Shown: positions 7,523 through 16,697, counted from the stretch's first letter. The stretch is 64,000 nt of DNA from Streptomyces griseoviridis (GCF_005222485.1 NZ_CP029078.1:6759501-6823500); one strand, 5' to 3'. Notes: generated from the sequence alone by a model not told the origin. Numbers and translations: made by a program.

Positions 7523-8599
7523 TCACCGCGTATCGCAGTCTTCGTGGTCACGGTGGAGACGTTGGTCCGACAAATCGGGGACGTCCTCTTTCGTCCATTC
7601 TTCGATTTTGGTCAAGGTCTGGGCGATGAAATCAGTGGGTGCCCCGGACGATTGGATCGATGTGCTGGCTATCGCAGCCAGTTGTCGGTCCGTCATCGAT
7701 AGGTGGCTTCGGGCGGTTTGGTATTCCGCGAGCACGCTGTTCTGCAGCAGCAGCGGGTCGTCGGAACCCAGGGAGCACAGCACCCCGCTCTCCAGGAGAT
7801 GCGGCAGCGGATGTTCTTCGATGTGCTTGACGACTCCCAGAACGTAGTTGGACGCCAAACACACGTCCAAGGTGATCCGTTCGTTGGCAAGCCGTTCCAC
7901 GAGCGCCGGGTGTTCGACGGCGCGGACTCCATGGGCGATCCGGTCGGGAGACAATATGTCGAGTGTGCTGCGGATGCTCGGTTCGCCCAGGAGTTCCCCG
8001 GCGTGCGGCGCGATGATCAGTCCTGCATCCCGGGCGATCGCGAAGGCTTCCCTGAAAGCTTCCGGAGGAGTGGCGGCCTCATCGCCAGTAAGACCGAACG
8101 CCACAACGCCGCGGCCAGCATAGTCGGCGGCGAGCCTCGCGAGGACAGTGGCATCTCGCGGATCGCGATTGCGGCTTGCGCTGAGCGTGATTCCAAAGCC
8201 GACGCCGATGGATCTGCCTGCTGCAACTCCGGCGTCCAAGACCAGGTCAAGCACGTCTTCGGCAGAGCCGAGCGCGGGAGCATAGGTTGTGGGATTGAAA
8301 TGTGGTTCGATCCAGACCGCCCCTGAGGCTGCCGCGTCCTCGACGACCTCACGCACGAGGCGCCGCATGTCACTTCGTGTTCGAATCAGCTTAACGACGG
8401 CTCGGTAACAGTGCTGGAACTCGCCAAACGAGCGGTAGCAACCGACCTGTGGCGTCGGCTCGGCATAGGTGCTTGCCAGATCCGCGAGGGTTCCGGGTCG
8501 CATGGCACCCTCCAGGTGAAGGTGCAGGTCTGCCTTCGGCAGGTTCGCGAGGGTGCGGTCACTCAAGGCGATATCCCTCGTTGTTGAGAGTGCGGGCAT
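7523..8599 (-). CDS. adenosine deaminase-family amidohydrolase
   Basis: 358 aa from the ATG at 8599 (CGAGGGC upstream). The metal-dependent deaminase motifs are complete: KADLHLHLEGA near residue 22 (HxH), IIAPHAGE (zinc-liganding His, then Glu), DRIAHGVRA, and SLGSDDP near the C-terminus with the catalytic Asp pair. Length matches adenosine/adenine deaminases. It is the last gene of the tightly packed minus-strand cluster, starting shortly after the sugar-dehydrogenase stop. This suggests deamination of a purine-like or amino-sugar-nucleoside intermediate, though a salvage role is equally possible. Other starts (TTG 8632, ATG 8605) would alter only a few residues. Confidence 0.88.
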   Translation of the reverse strand: MPALSTTRDIALSDRTLANLPKADLHLHLEGAMRPGTLADLASTYAEPTPQVGCYRSFGEFQHCYRAVVKLIRTRSDMRRLVREVVEDAAASGAVWIEPHFNPTTYAPALGSAEDVLDLVLDAGVAAGRSIGVGFGITLSASRNRDPRDATVLARLAADYAGRGVVAFGLTGDEAATPPEAFREAFAIARDAGLIIAPHAGELLGEPSIRSTLDILSPDRIAHGVRAVEHPALVERLANERITLDVCLASNYVLGVVKHIEEHPLPHLLESGVLCSLGSDDPLLLQNSVLAEYQTARSHLSMTDRQLAAIASTSIQSSGAPTDFIAQTLTKIEEWTKEDVPDLSDQRLHRDHEDCDTR

Positions 8600-8636
8600 G
8601 GGCATGCCCTCGGGTAGAAACGGGTCGGGCAACAGG

Positions 8637-9923
8637 TCACAGGCGTTCGACGTTCATGCCGCTCAGGCGTGCTCGGCAGTCCAAGACATATGGAGCGTGG
8701 TCCTCGATAAGCCGGAGATCGAACGCATCGTGGTCGGTCAGGAGGACGACCGCGTCGGAGGCCGCCACATTGTTCACGGTGAGCCGGGTATGGTGCACTC
8801 TGGCATCGAGGCCGAACGGATCACCGACGTGAGGGTCGGCAATCTCAATTTGCGCTCCGTGTTCGGCCAGGAGCCGGGCGATGGTGATCGTCGGCGAATT
8901 CCGGATATCGGCGGTGTTGGGCTTGTAGGCCATGCCGAGAAGAAGGATGCGTGAGCGATTGACCGGCAGGCCCTTCCGATTGAGGGCATCAGTCAGGCGC
9001 TGCACGATATAGGCGGGCATCGCCGAGTTGACCTCGTTGGCCGCATCGACCAGTCGCAGCGAGCGGCCCGTCTTCCTCCGGACTTGCCAGGACAAGTAGG
9101 TGGGGTCGACCGGTAGGCAGTGCCCGCCAACGCCGGGGCCGGGTGAGAAGCGCATGAAGCCGAATGGCTTGGTGGAGGCGGCATCGAGTGCAGCCCAGAT
9201 ATCGGTGCCGAGTTGTTTGGCGTGGACGGCGAGTTCGTTGACCAAGGCGATGTTGACTTGGCGAAATGTGTTCTCCAGGAGTTTCGCCAGTTCGGCGTCG
9301 CGCACCGTAGCGACCTCGACGACAGTTTCGACGAGGCTCTGGTAAAAGTCACTCACGGCTTTCAGGGACGCATCATCTATCCCGGAGACGATCTTTGGCG
9401 TGTTTTGGAGGGTCCATATTCGGTTCCCTGGGTCGATCCGTTCGGGGCTGTAGCCGAGGTGGAAGTCCTCGCCCGCCCGGAGCCCGGAGGCGGATTCCAG
9501 AATGGGCTTGAGAACGTCGTCAGTCGTTCCCGGGTATGTGGTGGATTCCAGGATGATGACGCAGCCGGGTTGGAGGTGTGGGGCGAGTACCAGGCCGGCA
9601 TGCTCGATCGCGGAAAGATCTGGTGCACCGTCGCGTAGCGGTGTCGGTACCGCGATGATTGCGACCTCGAATCCGGCCAAGTCTTCTGGGCGCGTGGTTG
9701 GTGCGTAGAGTCCGTTCGCCAGAGCTGCCGCGATCTGTTCAGCAGGCACGTCAGGGCTCAATGAATCCGCGGCCTGAAGCCGTTTCACGCGGTCTGCGTC
9801 GGTGTCGAATCCCACGACTTGGTAACCGACTTGCGCTGCCCGGATGGCCAGCGGCAGGCCGACGTAGCCTTGGCCGAGTACCACTGTGCGCAGTGGTTCG
9901 GCGGGTGCGTCGGCCACTGTCAC
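8637..9923 (-). CDS. nucleotide-sugar dehydrogenase (UDP-glucose/UDP-ManNAc type)
   Basis: 428 aa, NAD-dependent four-electron oxidation of a UDP-sugar to the uronic acid. Rossmann motif VVLGQGYVGLPLAIRAAQVG near residue 15, SPERIDPGN, ELAKLLENTFRQVNIALVNE, and the catalytic cysteine in GVGGHCLPVDP (about residue 269). The C-terminal domain carries MAYKPNTADIRNSP. It most resembles the WecC/Ugd group. The GTG at 9923 overlaps the stop of the NUDIX gene (GTGA); a GTG at 9917 is also possible. Context implies a uronic-acid-type sugar in the cluster's product. Confidence 0.92.
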   Translation of the reverse strand: MTVADAPAEPLRTVVLGQGYVGLPLAIRAAQVGYQVVGFDTDADRVKRLQAADSLSPDVPAEQIAAALANGLYAPTTRPEDLAGFEVAIIAVPTPLRDGAPDLSAIEHAGLVLAPHLQPGCVIILESTTYPGTTDDVLKPILESASGLRAGEDFHLGYSPERIDPGNRIWTLQNTPKIVSGIDDASLKAVSDFYQSLVETVVEVATVRDAELAKLLENTFRQVNIALVNELAVHAKQLGTDIWAALDAASTKPFGFMRFSPGPGVGGHCLPVDPTYLSWQVRRKTGRSLRLVDAANEVNSAMPAYIVQRLTDALNRKGLPVNRSRILLLGMAYKPNTADIRNSPTITIARLLAEHGAQIEIADPHVGDPFGLDARVHHTRLTVNNVAASDAVVLLTDHDAFDLRLIEDHAPYVLDCRARLSGMNVERL

Positions 9924-10384
9924 TCGACCGGTCGGGGCAGATCGGCGGCCAGCAGACGCTCGTGAAGCTCCCCCAAAGCAGTGCGGTTGCTGTCGAATCG
10001 CAGCAGCTCGCTGGCTGCCTTGTAGTCCAGCCACTGGACGGCGGTGTGTTCGTCAGAGAGCTTGATCTCTACGTCGGTCAGGTCCGCAGCGAACGAGTGC
10101 TCAGGCACAACGTAGGTTCCCGCCGGCCAACTGTGGCGATCAGCGAAGAATCGTGCGGGGATGCTGGCCGTGGTCTGCAGTGGGTAGAGCGCGACTGTCC
10201 GGTCGAGGCCGAGCTCTTCACGCGCCTCGCGGATAGCGGCCTGCTGCGGGCTCTCGCCTGACTCACCGCCGCCGGCGACTGCCTGCCAGACATCCATGTC
10301 CTGGCGGCGGAGAACGGCGAATTCGACCTGCTCGCCGACCCGACGGAACGGGACGACGAGGATTTGGAATGGTGCTCGGGGCAT
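9920..10384 (-). CDS. NUDIX hydrolase (cluster member)
   Basis: 154 aa. The NUDIX box is canonical: GGGESGESPQQAAIREAREE then LGL, about residues 38-60. ILVVPFRR and FAVLRRQDMDVWQAVAGGGE before it resemble dihydroneopterin-triphosphate or other (d)NTP pyrophosphatases. The start at 10384 has AAGGAG six bases upstream. It lies between the DegT aminotransferase gene (14-base gap) and the sugar dehydrogenase (overlap), so it probably hydrolyses a nucleoside-diphosphate-linked intermediate or a side product of the pathway. Confidence 0.9.
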   Translation of the reverse strand: MPRAPFQILVVPFRRVGEQVEFAVLRRQDMDVWQAVAGGGESGESPQQAAIREAREELGLDRTVALYPLQTTASIPARFFADRHSWPAGTYVVPEHSFAADLTDVEIKLSDEHTAVQWLDYKAASELLRFDSNRTALGELHERLLAADLPRPVE

Positions 10385-10398
10385 GTGGCTCTCCTTGG

Positions 10399-11664
10399 CT
10401 AGGAATCGGATGGAACCCGGGTCGTGGCGCGCCGATGCTCCGCTTCGCGGAGTTGGCCGCAGTTGTCGTGGATCTTCTCCACTGCACGTACGACATCGGC
10501 GAGTTCCGACGGATCGTCGAGGAGCATGCCTGACCCGGCGGCTTGTCCGAACAGCACCAGCGTGGTGCAGGCAGCACGGGCCTGCGTACACGACACGGTC
10601 CGTGAGTGCGCGTAGTCCGGGGATGCGGCGTCGGCGTAGATCGGTTCGTCGGGACAGGCCATGAGGTCGCGGAGACCGACAGGGATGCCTTCCGCTCTCA
10701 GCGCGGCGCGGAAGGAACTGGTCGAGATGTTGCCGAATGCTTCAGAAGCGAGAGTGAAGGCGAGGGAGAACCGGCCGTGTCTGGTCACCCGCGGGCCGAG
10801 AGCGGCGGGCACAGGCCGTAGTCCTGGCACGCTGGACAGCGCGCTGGTGAGGAAGGCCGCGCCCTTCGTTTTCGCTGCGAGCTGGTGGTCCAAGCGTTTG
10901 AGCTGGACGCCCAGTATGGCGGACTGGAACTCGCTGAGCCGCAGGTTCCACCCCAGTTCGGGGTGGTGACCGGTGACGCCGAGCGGGCGGCCGTGATCAC
11001 GTAGCGATGCGATACGTGCTGCGAGCTCACCATCTCGTGTGACGACTGCTCCGCCCTCTCCGGCGGAGATGTTCTTCGTACTGGCGAAGCTGAACACGCC
11101 GACCCTGCCCAGCGATCCCGTGTGAGCGCCGTTCCAGGTCGCACCGAGAGACTGGGCGCAGTCCTCAACGATCGGGACACCGTGTTCGGCGGCGATTAGC
11201 CCAAGGCGGTCCATGTCGGCCGGGTGACCGCCCAGGTGAACGGCGATGATCGCCTTCGTCTTCTCGCTGATCGCAGCTTCCACGGACGAGGGGTCGATCG
11301 TGTGGCTGTCAGGGTCGATGTCCGCGAACACGGGCACACCGCCGAGCACGGACACCGCGGTGGCCGTCGCCACATAGGTCATGGCGGGGACGACGACCTC
11401 GTCACCGGCCTGGACCCCCAGCGCCCTCAGAGCGACCATCAGTCCAGCAGTGCCGCTCGAGACCACCGCCGCGTGCGGCACGTCAATGTATTCGCCGAGC
11501 GCCCTTTCGAACGCCGCACCCTGTGATCCACTGTGGATCCCGCCCCAGCGGCGGCTGGCGAGGACACCGGCAAGCGCACCGAGTTCTGCCTGGTCGGACT
11601 GGGGCCAGGCTTGGAAAGAACGGGTCCGTATGGGCGGCCCGCCGTAGAGGGCGAGGGTGGTCAC
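10399..11664 (-). CDS. DegT/DnrJ/EryC1/StrS aminotransferase
   Basis: 421 aa, PLP-dependent sugar aminotransferase family. Seen: WGGIHSGSQGAAFERALGEY, VVSSGTAGLMVALRALGVQA, EVVVPAMTYVATATAV, IVEDCAQSLGATWNG, and the Schiff-base lysine in FSFASTKNISAGEGGAVVT (about K197), then NLRLSEFQSAIL. The GTG at 11664 overlaps the kinase stop (GTGA) and has AAGGAGG seven bases upstream. With the sugar dehydrogenase in the same operon this suggests formation of an amino sugar or aminocyclitol, as in aminoglycoside-type or nucleoside pathways. The exact substrate cannot be read from sequence. Confidence 0.92.
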   Translation of the reverse strand: MTTLALYGGPPIRTRSFQAWPQSDQAELGALAGVLASRRWGGIHSGSQGAAFERALGEYIDVPHAAVVSSGTAGLMVALRALGVQAGDEVVVPAMTYVATATAVSVLGGVPVFADIDPDSHTIDPSSVEAAISEKTKAIIAVHLGGHPADMDRLGLIAAEHGVPIVEDCAQSLGATWNGAHTGSLGRVGVFSFASTKNISAGEGGAVVTRDGELAARIASLRDHGRPLGVTGHHPELGWNLRLSEFQSAILGVQLKRLDHQLAAKTKGAAFLTSALSSVPGLRPVPAALGPRVTRHGRFSLAFTLASEAFGNISTSSFRAALRAEGIPVGLRDLMACPDEPIYADAASPDYAHSRTVSCTQARAACTTLVLFGQAAGSGMLLDDPSELADVVRAVEKIHDNCGQLREAEHRRATTRVPSDS

Positions 11665-12623
11665 GGCTGAGCCTCCTTGGCGACCCCGCGCAGGAGGCCG
11701 CTGTGCTCGATGAACCAGGTCAACTGCTGGTGGCGGGCCCGCGCGAAAGCCGGCATGCCGCGGATCTCGCCCTCGGGCGTGGTGAAGGTGCGCGTCTCCG
11801 CCGCCTGAACGGTGAGGTATAGATCGATCATGATTGCGCGGTCCGTTGCGTGGATCGGGGCAACGGCCTGGTACGCGTTCAGATAGTCCCGGAACGTCGA
11901 GACCAGCAGATCCGCGGACAGCCCTGGGCTGATGCACGCCATGAAGGCCCGGACGATCTCATAGGGTCGCGGGAAGCGGGAGACTTGATCGAAGTCGATG
12001 AACAGGCGACGGTCCGGGCTGCGCGCGATGAGCAGGTTGTCGGGACGTGCGTCGCCGTGCACCCAGCTTCGGGGCACGGCAGCCAGCGACTGCGCGTCGA
12101 GCCCGAACTCTGCGAGGATCGCGATCCGCCAATCGATCGCTTCCCGGCTGGCTGCATCGTCAGCCTGCCGCCGGACCCGCTCCAGGTCTGCACCGGGAGG
12201 GTCGGGCAGTTGGAGGAAGTCCGCGCATGGGCTCTGCGGGCTGAAGCTTTCGAGGTGGTTGTGCAGGGCGGCGAGCGCGGCGGCAAAGGCGGCTGGCCCA
12301 GCCTGCTTTGCATGATCGACGTACTCGGCCACGGTGTACGTGGCGTCGTCGACCTGGGCGGTCCAGCGGCCATCGCGAGTGAGTCTCAGGGGTGGGGCGA
12401 GGCCGGCCCGGGCTGCATGCTGATGTGCCTGAGCCGCGAGTTGAACGCGTGCCGGGTCGAACCGCCGGTTGCACCGTTTGACGACGAGCAACCCCTGGGC
12501 CGTGGGAACCACGGCGGACTGTCCGACGTGCCCGCCGGGAAGCAGCCGCGCCGGTCCGTTCGCCTGTAATCCGTACTGGTGCAGGCACGCGGACAGCTCC
12601 GTCGCGCCTATCGCCGTAGTCAC
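11661..12623 (-). CDS. aminoglycoside phosphotransferase (APH)-family kinase
   Basis: 320 aa. Kinase features: GHVGQSAVVPTAQGLLVVKR (loop and ATP-binding Lys), SWVHGDARPDNLLIA with the catalytic Asp of Brenner's motif (about residue 191), and LFIDFDQ (Mg-binding DFD near 210). The family phosphorylates small molecules such as aminoglycosides, choline or homoserine. In this operon it may phosphorylate a sugar or pathway intermediate, or confer self-resistance. The GTG at 12623 overlaps the stop of the carbamoyltransferase (GTGA), and its own stop overlaps the DegT start. Confidence 0.88.
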   Translation of the reverse strand: MTTAIGATELSACLHQYGLQANGPARLLPGGHVGQSAVVPTAQGLLVVKRCNRRFDPARVQLAAQAHQHAARAGLAPPLRLTRDGRWTAQVDDATYTVAEYVDHAKQAGPAAFAAALAALHNHLESFSPQSPCADFLQLPDPPGADLERVRRQADDAASREAIDWRIAILAEFGLDAQSLAAVPRSWVHGDARPDNLLIARSPDRRLFIDFDQVSRFPRPYEIVRAFMACISPGLSADLLVSTFRDYLNAYQAVAPIHATDRAIMIDLYLTVQAAETRTFTTPEGEIRGMPAFARARHQQLTWFIEHSGLLRGVAKEAQP

Positions 12624-14314
12624 TTGGTCAGTACTCGATTCCCCATGACGAGCAGGTCCAGACCCGAAGAATAGAAGGTGCGGATCGCGTCTTGGGGGCT
12701 GCACACGATCGGTTCCTCTGCCAGGTTAAAAGAGGTGTTGAGGACCGCGCCGACGCCGGTCCGGTCACGGAATCTCGTGATCAACCGGTGGAAGAGCGGA
12801 TTGGTGTCCACGGTCACGGTCTGAGGTCTGGCGGTGCCGTCGACGTGGACCGCTGCTGGCATGAGGTTTTGCGCCTCGTCCCGCACCTGCAGCGTGCGCT
12901 CCATGAAGTACACCGCCGGTTCCGGGCCGAAGTAGGTGGCAAAATCCTCGGCGAGTATGGCTGGGGCGAAGGGCCGCCATGGCTCACGGAACTTCACGGC
13001 GCTGTTCACCTGGTCGCGCATGCGCAGGCTACGGGGATCGGCGAGGATGGAGCGGTTCCCCAGCGCCCGCTGCCCTAGTTCCATACTTCCCTGGAACCAG
13101 CCGATGATCTTCCCCTCGGCCAGCGCGTGTGCGGCGGCGTCGGCCGGATCGTCCACAGTCGGCGCGCGCAGCTTGGCCAGGGACAGCGCCTCGTCGATCG
13201 CGGTCTGCTCGAAGGAGGGGCCGTAATAGTTATGCGTCATAGCAGGACCGCGTTCGCCCTCAGACAGGACGCAGTGTGCGTACAGGGCCGCGCCGATAGA
13301 GGTGCCGCTGTCGTCGGGGCAGCTTGAGATGAAGACCTCGTCGAACGGCGTCGAGGACGTGATCTTCCCATTGAAGACGGAGTTCATGAACGTCCCTCCG
13401 CCCAAGGCAACCCTCCTCAGCCCCGTCTTCTGGTGAAGGTCGGCGAGAAGGTAATGGAGGGCGTCCTCCAGCACATGCTGGACGGCCGCGGCGATGTCAT
13501 GGTGCCGGGCGGTGATGGGTTCATCCGGCCGGCGCGGCGGCCCGAAGCGGTGGATGAACGCCTCGCTCACGGCCCCGCGAGAGGGGCGAAGGTAGTAGCC
13601 GAAGTAGTTGAGGTCGAGGCGGATCGTGCCGTCCTTGAAGTCGACGAGGTCCCGGAGCAGCTTGTAGGCGCTGCTGCTCGGGTCGCCGTAGGCAGCCAGC
13701 CCCATGACCTTCCACTCGTCCCGGTCGATCCTAAAGCCCAGATATTGGGTGACTGCGCCGTACAGCAGCCCTACCGAGTGGGGGTAGGGGAGGGTGTCCA
13801 TCGTGGTGAAGGAGTTGCGGTTCCCGACGGCGCGCAGCGCGGTGCAGTCTTCGCCTCGGCCATCGACGGTCAGGACCGCGGCCGACTCGAAGGGGGAAAG
13901 GAAGAAGGCGTTCGCCGCGTGCGCATCATGGTGGTAGACGTAGTCGATGGTCAGCGGCTCGCTGGCGGTCTGCAGGATCTGCGTGGCACACCCTTGATAC
14001 GGCGCGTCTAGCAGAGCGGCGAGGTTGTTCGGGATCGAGTAGAGCCCTTCGGGATGCCAGCGGGCGCGTCCGGCATACCGGCCGTCCGGCACGCTCAAGT
14101 CGATCGTCGGGTTCGTGCTCACCGCGATCCGGTCCACGCCGCGTAGACCGTCTGGGACAGTGGACAGGCAGTACTCGATCGCGCGGGCGGGGAAGTCGCG
14201 CGCGTGCTTGCGCCGGGTGAAGCGTTCTTCCGCCGCTGCCGCCACGACGTGTCCGTCCTCGATCAGCGCGGCCGAGGAGATGTGTAGATCGCTGGCGATT
14301 CCGAGAATGCGCAT
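12620..14314 (-). CDS. carbamoyltransferase, NodU/CmcH/TobZ family
   Basis: 564 aa, the full two-domain length. The N-terminal Kae1-like domain starts ILGIASDLHISSAALIEDGH and contains YHHDAHAANAFFLSPFESAA (HxxxH metal ligands) and LTVDGRGED. The C-terminal part carries WFQGSMELGQRALGNRSILA, FREPWRPFAPAI and LNTSFNLAEEPIV, all hallmarks of O-carbamoyltransferases that use carbamoyl phosphate and ATP. The family decorates antibiotics (tobramycin, cephamycin, novobiocin) and Nod factors. The ATG at 14314 is preferred to ATG 14323, which overlaps the upstream stop (ATGA) but sits only a base from the GGAGG. It indicates a carbamoylated small-molecule product. Confidence 0.92.
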   Translation of the reverse strand: MRILGIASDLHISSAALIEDGHVVAAAAEERFTRRKHARDFPARAIEYCLSTVPDGLRGVDRIAVSTNPTIDLSVPDGRYAGRARWHPEGLYSIPNNLAALLDAPYQGCATQILQTASEPLTIDYVYHHDAHAANAFFLSPFESAAVLTVDGRGEDCTALRAVGNRNSFTTMDTLPYPHSVGLLYGAVTQYLGFRIDRDEWKVMGLAAYGDPSSSAYKLLRDLVDFKDGTIRLDLNYFGYYLRPSRGAVSEAFIHRFGPPRRPDEPITARHHDIAAAVQHVLEDALHYLLADLHQKTGLRRVALGGGTFMNSVFNGKITSSTPFDEVFISSCPDDSGTSIGAALYAHCVLSEGERGPAMTHNYYGPSFEQTAIDEALSLAKLRAPTVDDPADAAAHALAEGKIIGWFQGSMELGQRALGNRSILADPRSLRMRDQVNSAVKFREPWRPFAPAILAEDFATYFGPEPAVYFMERTLQVRDEAQNLMPAAVHVDGTARPQTVTVDTNPLFHRLITRFRDRTGVGAVLNTSFNLAEEPIVCSPQDAIRTFYSSGLDLLVMGNRVLTK

Positions 14315-14319
14315 ATTCC

Positions 14320-15402
14320 TCATCCCTCCACCGACACGCGGCACACTAGGTCTTCGATCACTCGGCTCGTCAGGAAGCCCGCAGCCGGCGGTTGGATCAG
14401 CCGGTACGCGGGAACCTGCGGAATCTGCAGATCGGTCTCGCTCGCCGGGCCGGCCAAGGCAGCCTGCTGGGGGAAGACGTCGGCTGGACGGCGCAGCAGG
14501 TTGTGCGTCCACAGCGTCCGGCGTTCGTCATCGCTGAGCCTCTCCAGACGCGGTGTGACCGCGTCTGGATCAACGTACGGTTCGATGGCCAGGCCGAGAC
14601 GGCATCGAGGCATCACCGTGCTGTCTGCCGCGGCGGCCAATTCCTGGGGGCGTATCCCCAGACGCCTCTCCAGGTCATCGCGTTGGGCTTCGACGCCGCC
14701 GAACCGCTGCGACCACCGGCGCATGAGAAAGGTCCGCAGTGGGCCGTCGCCCAGGGCCAGCACGCTGCCCGCACGGATCCCGATCTGAATGGGGAAGCCG
14801 AGAGCCTCCACGGCGTCCGAGCCGGCGTCGGGGGCGAGGGCGAAGTTGTCGTTGCCTACAAGTACCGCCCCGAGGCTGTCCAGACAGTGCAGCAGCAGCG
14901 TCGTCTTGCCGGCTGTCCGCCTCCCGACCACAGCCACGCCCACCCCGCGCAGCGTGAAACACGCCGCGTGGAAGAACGGAAGGCCGTCCCCCAGGAGCGC
15001 GCGAAGAACGAGCGCGCGCAGTATCCGGACCGCCACCCGCATGGGCTCGTCCTTGGTGGCTGCCGCCAGGAACAGATGGACCGTCGAGTGCGTGTCATCC
15101 ACGAAGCAGGCCGTGTCCGGCGAGGTGGGCAGAACTGCTCGGCGCAAGGGCGGTGTGAGCCGAGCGTCCTTGACCGAGCAGATCCGCTCCGGGTCAACAT
15201 CATGAATGACAAGCCGTGCACTGGCCGGGGAATCTCCTCGTGCGAAGAAGCCCGCGGTGTACCACGCCACGTAGTCGACGACCGGTGACGGTGCGATGAT
15301 CTCAGCCCCCGCCATCACGAGGCCGAAGCGGTCTCGGCGAAGCGAAGTAGAGGGGCGACGCGCCCAGGCTTCCAGGTCGTTGACCGACAGGCTGTCCTGC
15401 AC
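14320..15402 (-). CDS. HPr-kinase-like P-loop protein
   Basis: 360 aa from the GTG at 15402 (GAGAGG eight bases upstream); a GTG at 15411 overlapping the radical SAM stop is the alternative. Residues 152-180 hold GVGVAVVGRRTAGKTTLLLH, a Walker A loop (GRRTAGKT) in the setting seen in HprK/PEPCK-like kinases; GNDNFAL follows about 25 residues later. The N-terminal 140 residues are unassigned. HprK-like proteins occur in lasso-peptide and other RiPP clusters and in uncharacterised actinobacterial operons, where they may phosphorylate an intermediate. It sits between the radical SAM and carbamoyltransferase genes. The substrate is unknown. Confidence 0.75.
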   Translation of the reverse strand: MQDSLSVNDLEAWARRPSTSLRRDRFGLVMAGAEIIAPSPVVDYVAWYTAGFFARGDSPASARLVIHDVDPERICSVKDARLTPPLRRAVLPTSPDTACFVDDTHSTVHLFLAAATKDEPMRVAVRILRALVLRALLGDGLPFFHAACFTLRGVGVAVVGRRTAGKTTLLLHCLDSLGAVLVGNDNFALAPDAGSDAVEALGFPIQIGIRAGSVLALGDGPLRTFLMRRWSQRFGGVEAQRDDLERRLGIRPQELAAAADSTVMPRCRLGLAIEPYVDPDAVTPRLERLSDDERRTLWTHNLLRRPADVFPQQAALAGPASETDLQIPQVPAYRLIQPPAAGFLTSRVIEDLVCRVSVEG

Positions 15403-15407
15403 GGATG

Positions 15408-16697
15408 TCACCTCTCGATCAGGTAGGCACCGCCGTTGACCAAGTCGGCCACGTGCCCCTCCAGACGATCGATGCCGCTGGTCGCCACGACCTGCTTCGC
15501 TTCTGCCAGAAGCCGGTTCGACCGGTTCTTGAACGGGTCGCACACTTTGGGGCAGATCACCGGGAGCTGGCTGCGCAACTCTCTGCGCAGCTGGCCCTCC
15601 CAGACCGACGCGAAGGATTCATCCAACGCGCTCCCGTAGCTGAAGCCGCCAGGCCGAGGGTGGTAATTGCACGGGTACAGACATCCGTCCGAGCCCACTG
15701 CGGCCATCAGATCGGTGATCGAACACGTAGAACACGTCCGCGCCATCTCGGCAGTCTGGCCGACCTTGTGAATCTCAAGCAGCCGGAACGTCTCAGTCGT
15801 AAGGTCACTGCGGATCTGCTCGATCAGCCGGGACGCATGGCTCGCCTGCTCGGGGTTCAGCGGCCGTTCGCCGGAGTTGTCCTGCTTCAAGCGCAAACTA
15901 TCAGCGCCTGCTTGACGGATCAGGCAGGCAGCCGCATAGACCTCGTGGTAGTTCTCGGGATACATGACGAAGGACGTGTTGATCTCCACGTCCGACCCGG
16001 TTTCGGCTCGTCGCTGTACCAGCCGCGTCAGGTTGGCCAACGCACGCTCGAACATGACCTTGCCGGCCTTGCGGCCGCCGTACTTGAGGTCGGCGTAGGT
16101 CTCCGGGGTGCCGGCATCGATGCTGATATGTACGTATCCCGCTGGAAGTAGCGCTTCTATGCAGGCGTCATCCATCAGCACGGCGTTGGTGAAGATCCCG
16201 TAGCGGATCCCGCGCTCGGCTAGGAGGGTGAATGCCGGGATCAGTGCCTTGCGGGCGACGAGCGGTTCGCCGATCAGTCCGGAGAACGACACCGCTTCCA
16301 CTTTGAAGACATCGGAGCGGTCTTCGCCGCCCTGCCGGTAGGGAGCCGCAACCTCGTAGTCGACGATGCCGCCGATCAGCTTGAGCATGTTCTCCGGGCT
16401 CGCCAGGTGGTCCGGGAGCCGGTCCAGTGCGTCCTTGGCTGCGTCCAGCATCACCAACTGCTCCCGCTGCTCGTCCCACAGCTCAACGGGGACGTGGTCT
16501 CCGATGCACCAGGCGCAGCGCAGGTTGCATCCGCTCGACGGATGGATCAAGACTTCGTACGGGGGAACAACCGCACCCTGGGACACGGCAGCGAACCGCG
16601 CCCAGTGCCGCCTGAGGACGTCGAGTTCATTGAAGCGACCGGGCAGGTCACTGCGGACGAACGGAGCGAGCGGATTTGTCTGCACCACATTGGACAT
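15408..16697 (-). CDS. radical SAM enzyme with SPASM-like C-terminus
   Basis: 429 aa. The CX3CX2C cluster is in SSGCNLRCAWCIGDHV (Cys 57, 61, 64). The barrel shows SFSGLIGEPLVARKALI, GIRYGIFTNAVLMDD and VHISIDAGTPETYADLKYGG. The C-terminus has cysteines for auxiliary Fe-S clusters (RTCSTCSITDLMAAVGSDGC, LYPCNYHP, CPKVCDPF). The family includes peptide-modifying and sugar/nucleoside-modifying enzymes. The ATG at 16697 has GGGAG seven bases upstream. It is the first enzyme gene of the eight-gene minus-strand operon, so its promoter probably lies at 16700-16930. Its product type cannot be told from sequence alone. Confidence 0.9.
   Translation of the reverse strand: MSNVVQTNPLAPFVRSDLPGRFNELDVLRRHWARFAAVSQGAVVPPYEVLIHPSSGCNLRCAWCIGDHVPVELWDEQREQLVMLDAAKDALDRLPDHLASPENMLKLIGGIVDYEVAAPYRQGGEDRSDVFKVEAVSFSGLIGEPLVARKALIPAFTLLAERGIRYGIFTNAVLMDDACIEALLPAGYVHISIDAGTPETYADLKYGGRKAGKVMFERALANLTRLVQRRAETGSDVEINTSFVMYPENYHEVYAAACLIRQAGADSLRLKQDNSGERPLNPEQASHASRLIEQIRSDLTTETFRLLEIHKVGQTAEMARTCSTCSITDLMAAVGSDGCLYPCNYHPRPGGFSYGSALDESFASVWEGQLRRELRSQLPVICPKVCDPFKNRSNRLLAEAKQVVATSGIDRLEGHVADLVNGGAYLIER

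Noticed and set aside
7523..16697. Classical aminoglycoside cluster
   Set aside because: There is no 2-deoxy-scyllo-inosose synthase or comparable core enzyme and no glycosyltransferase, so a known aminoglycoside type cannot be claimed.
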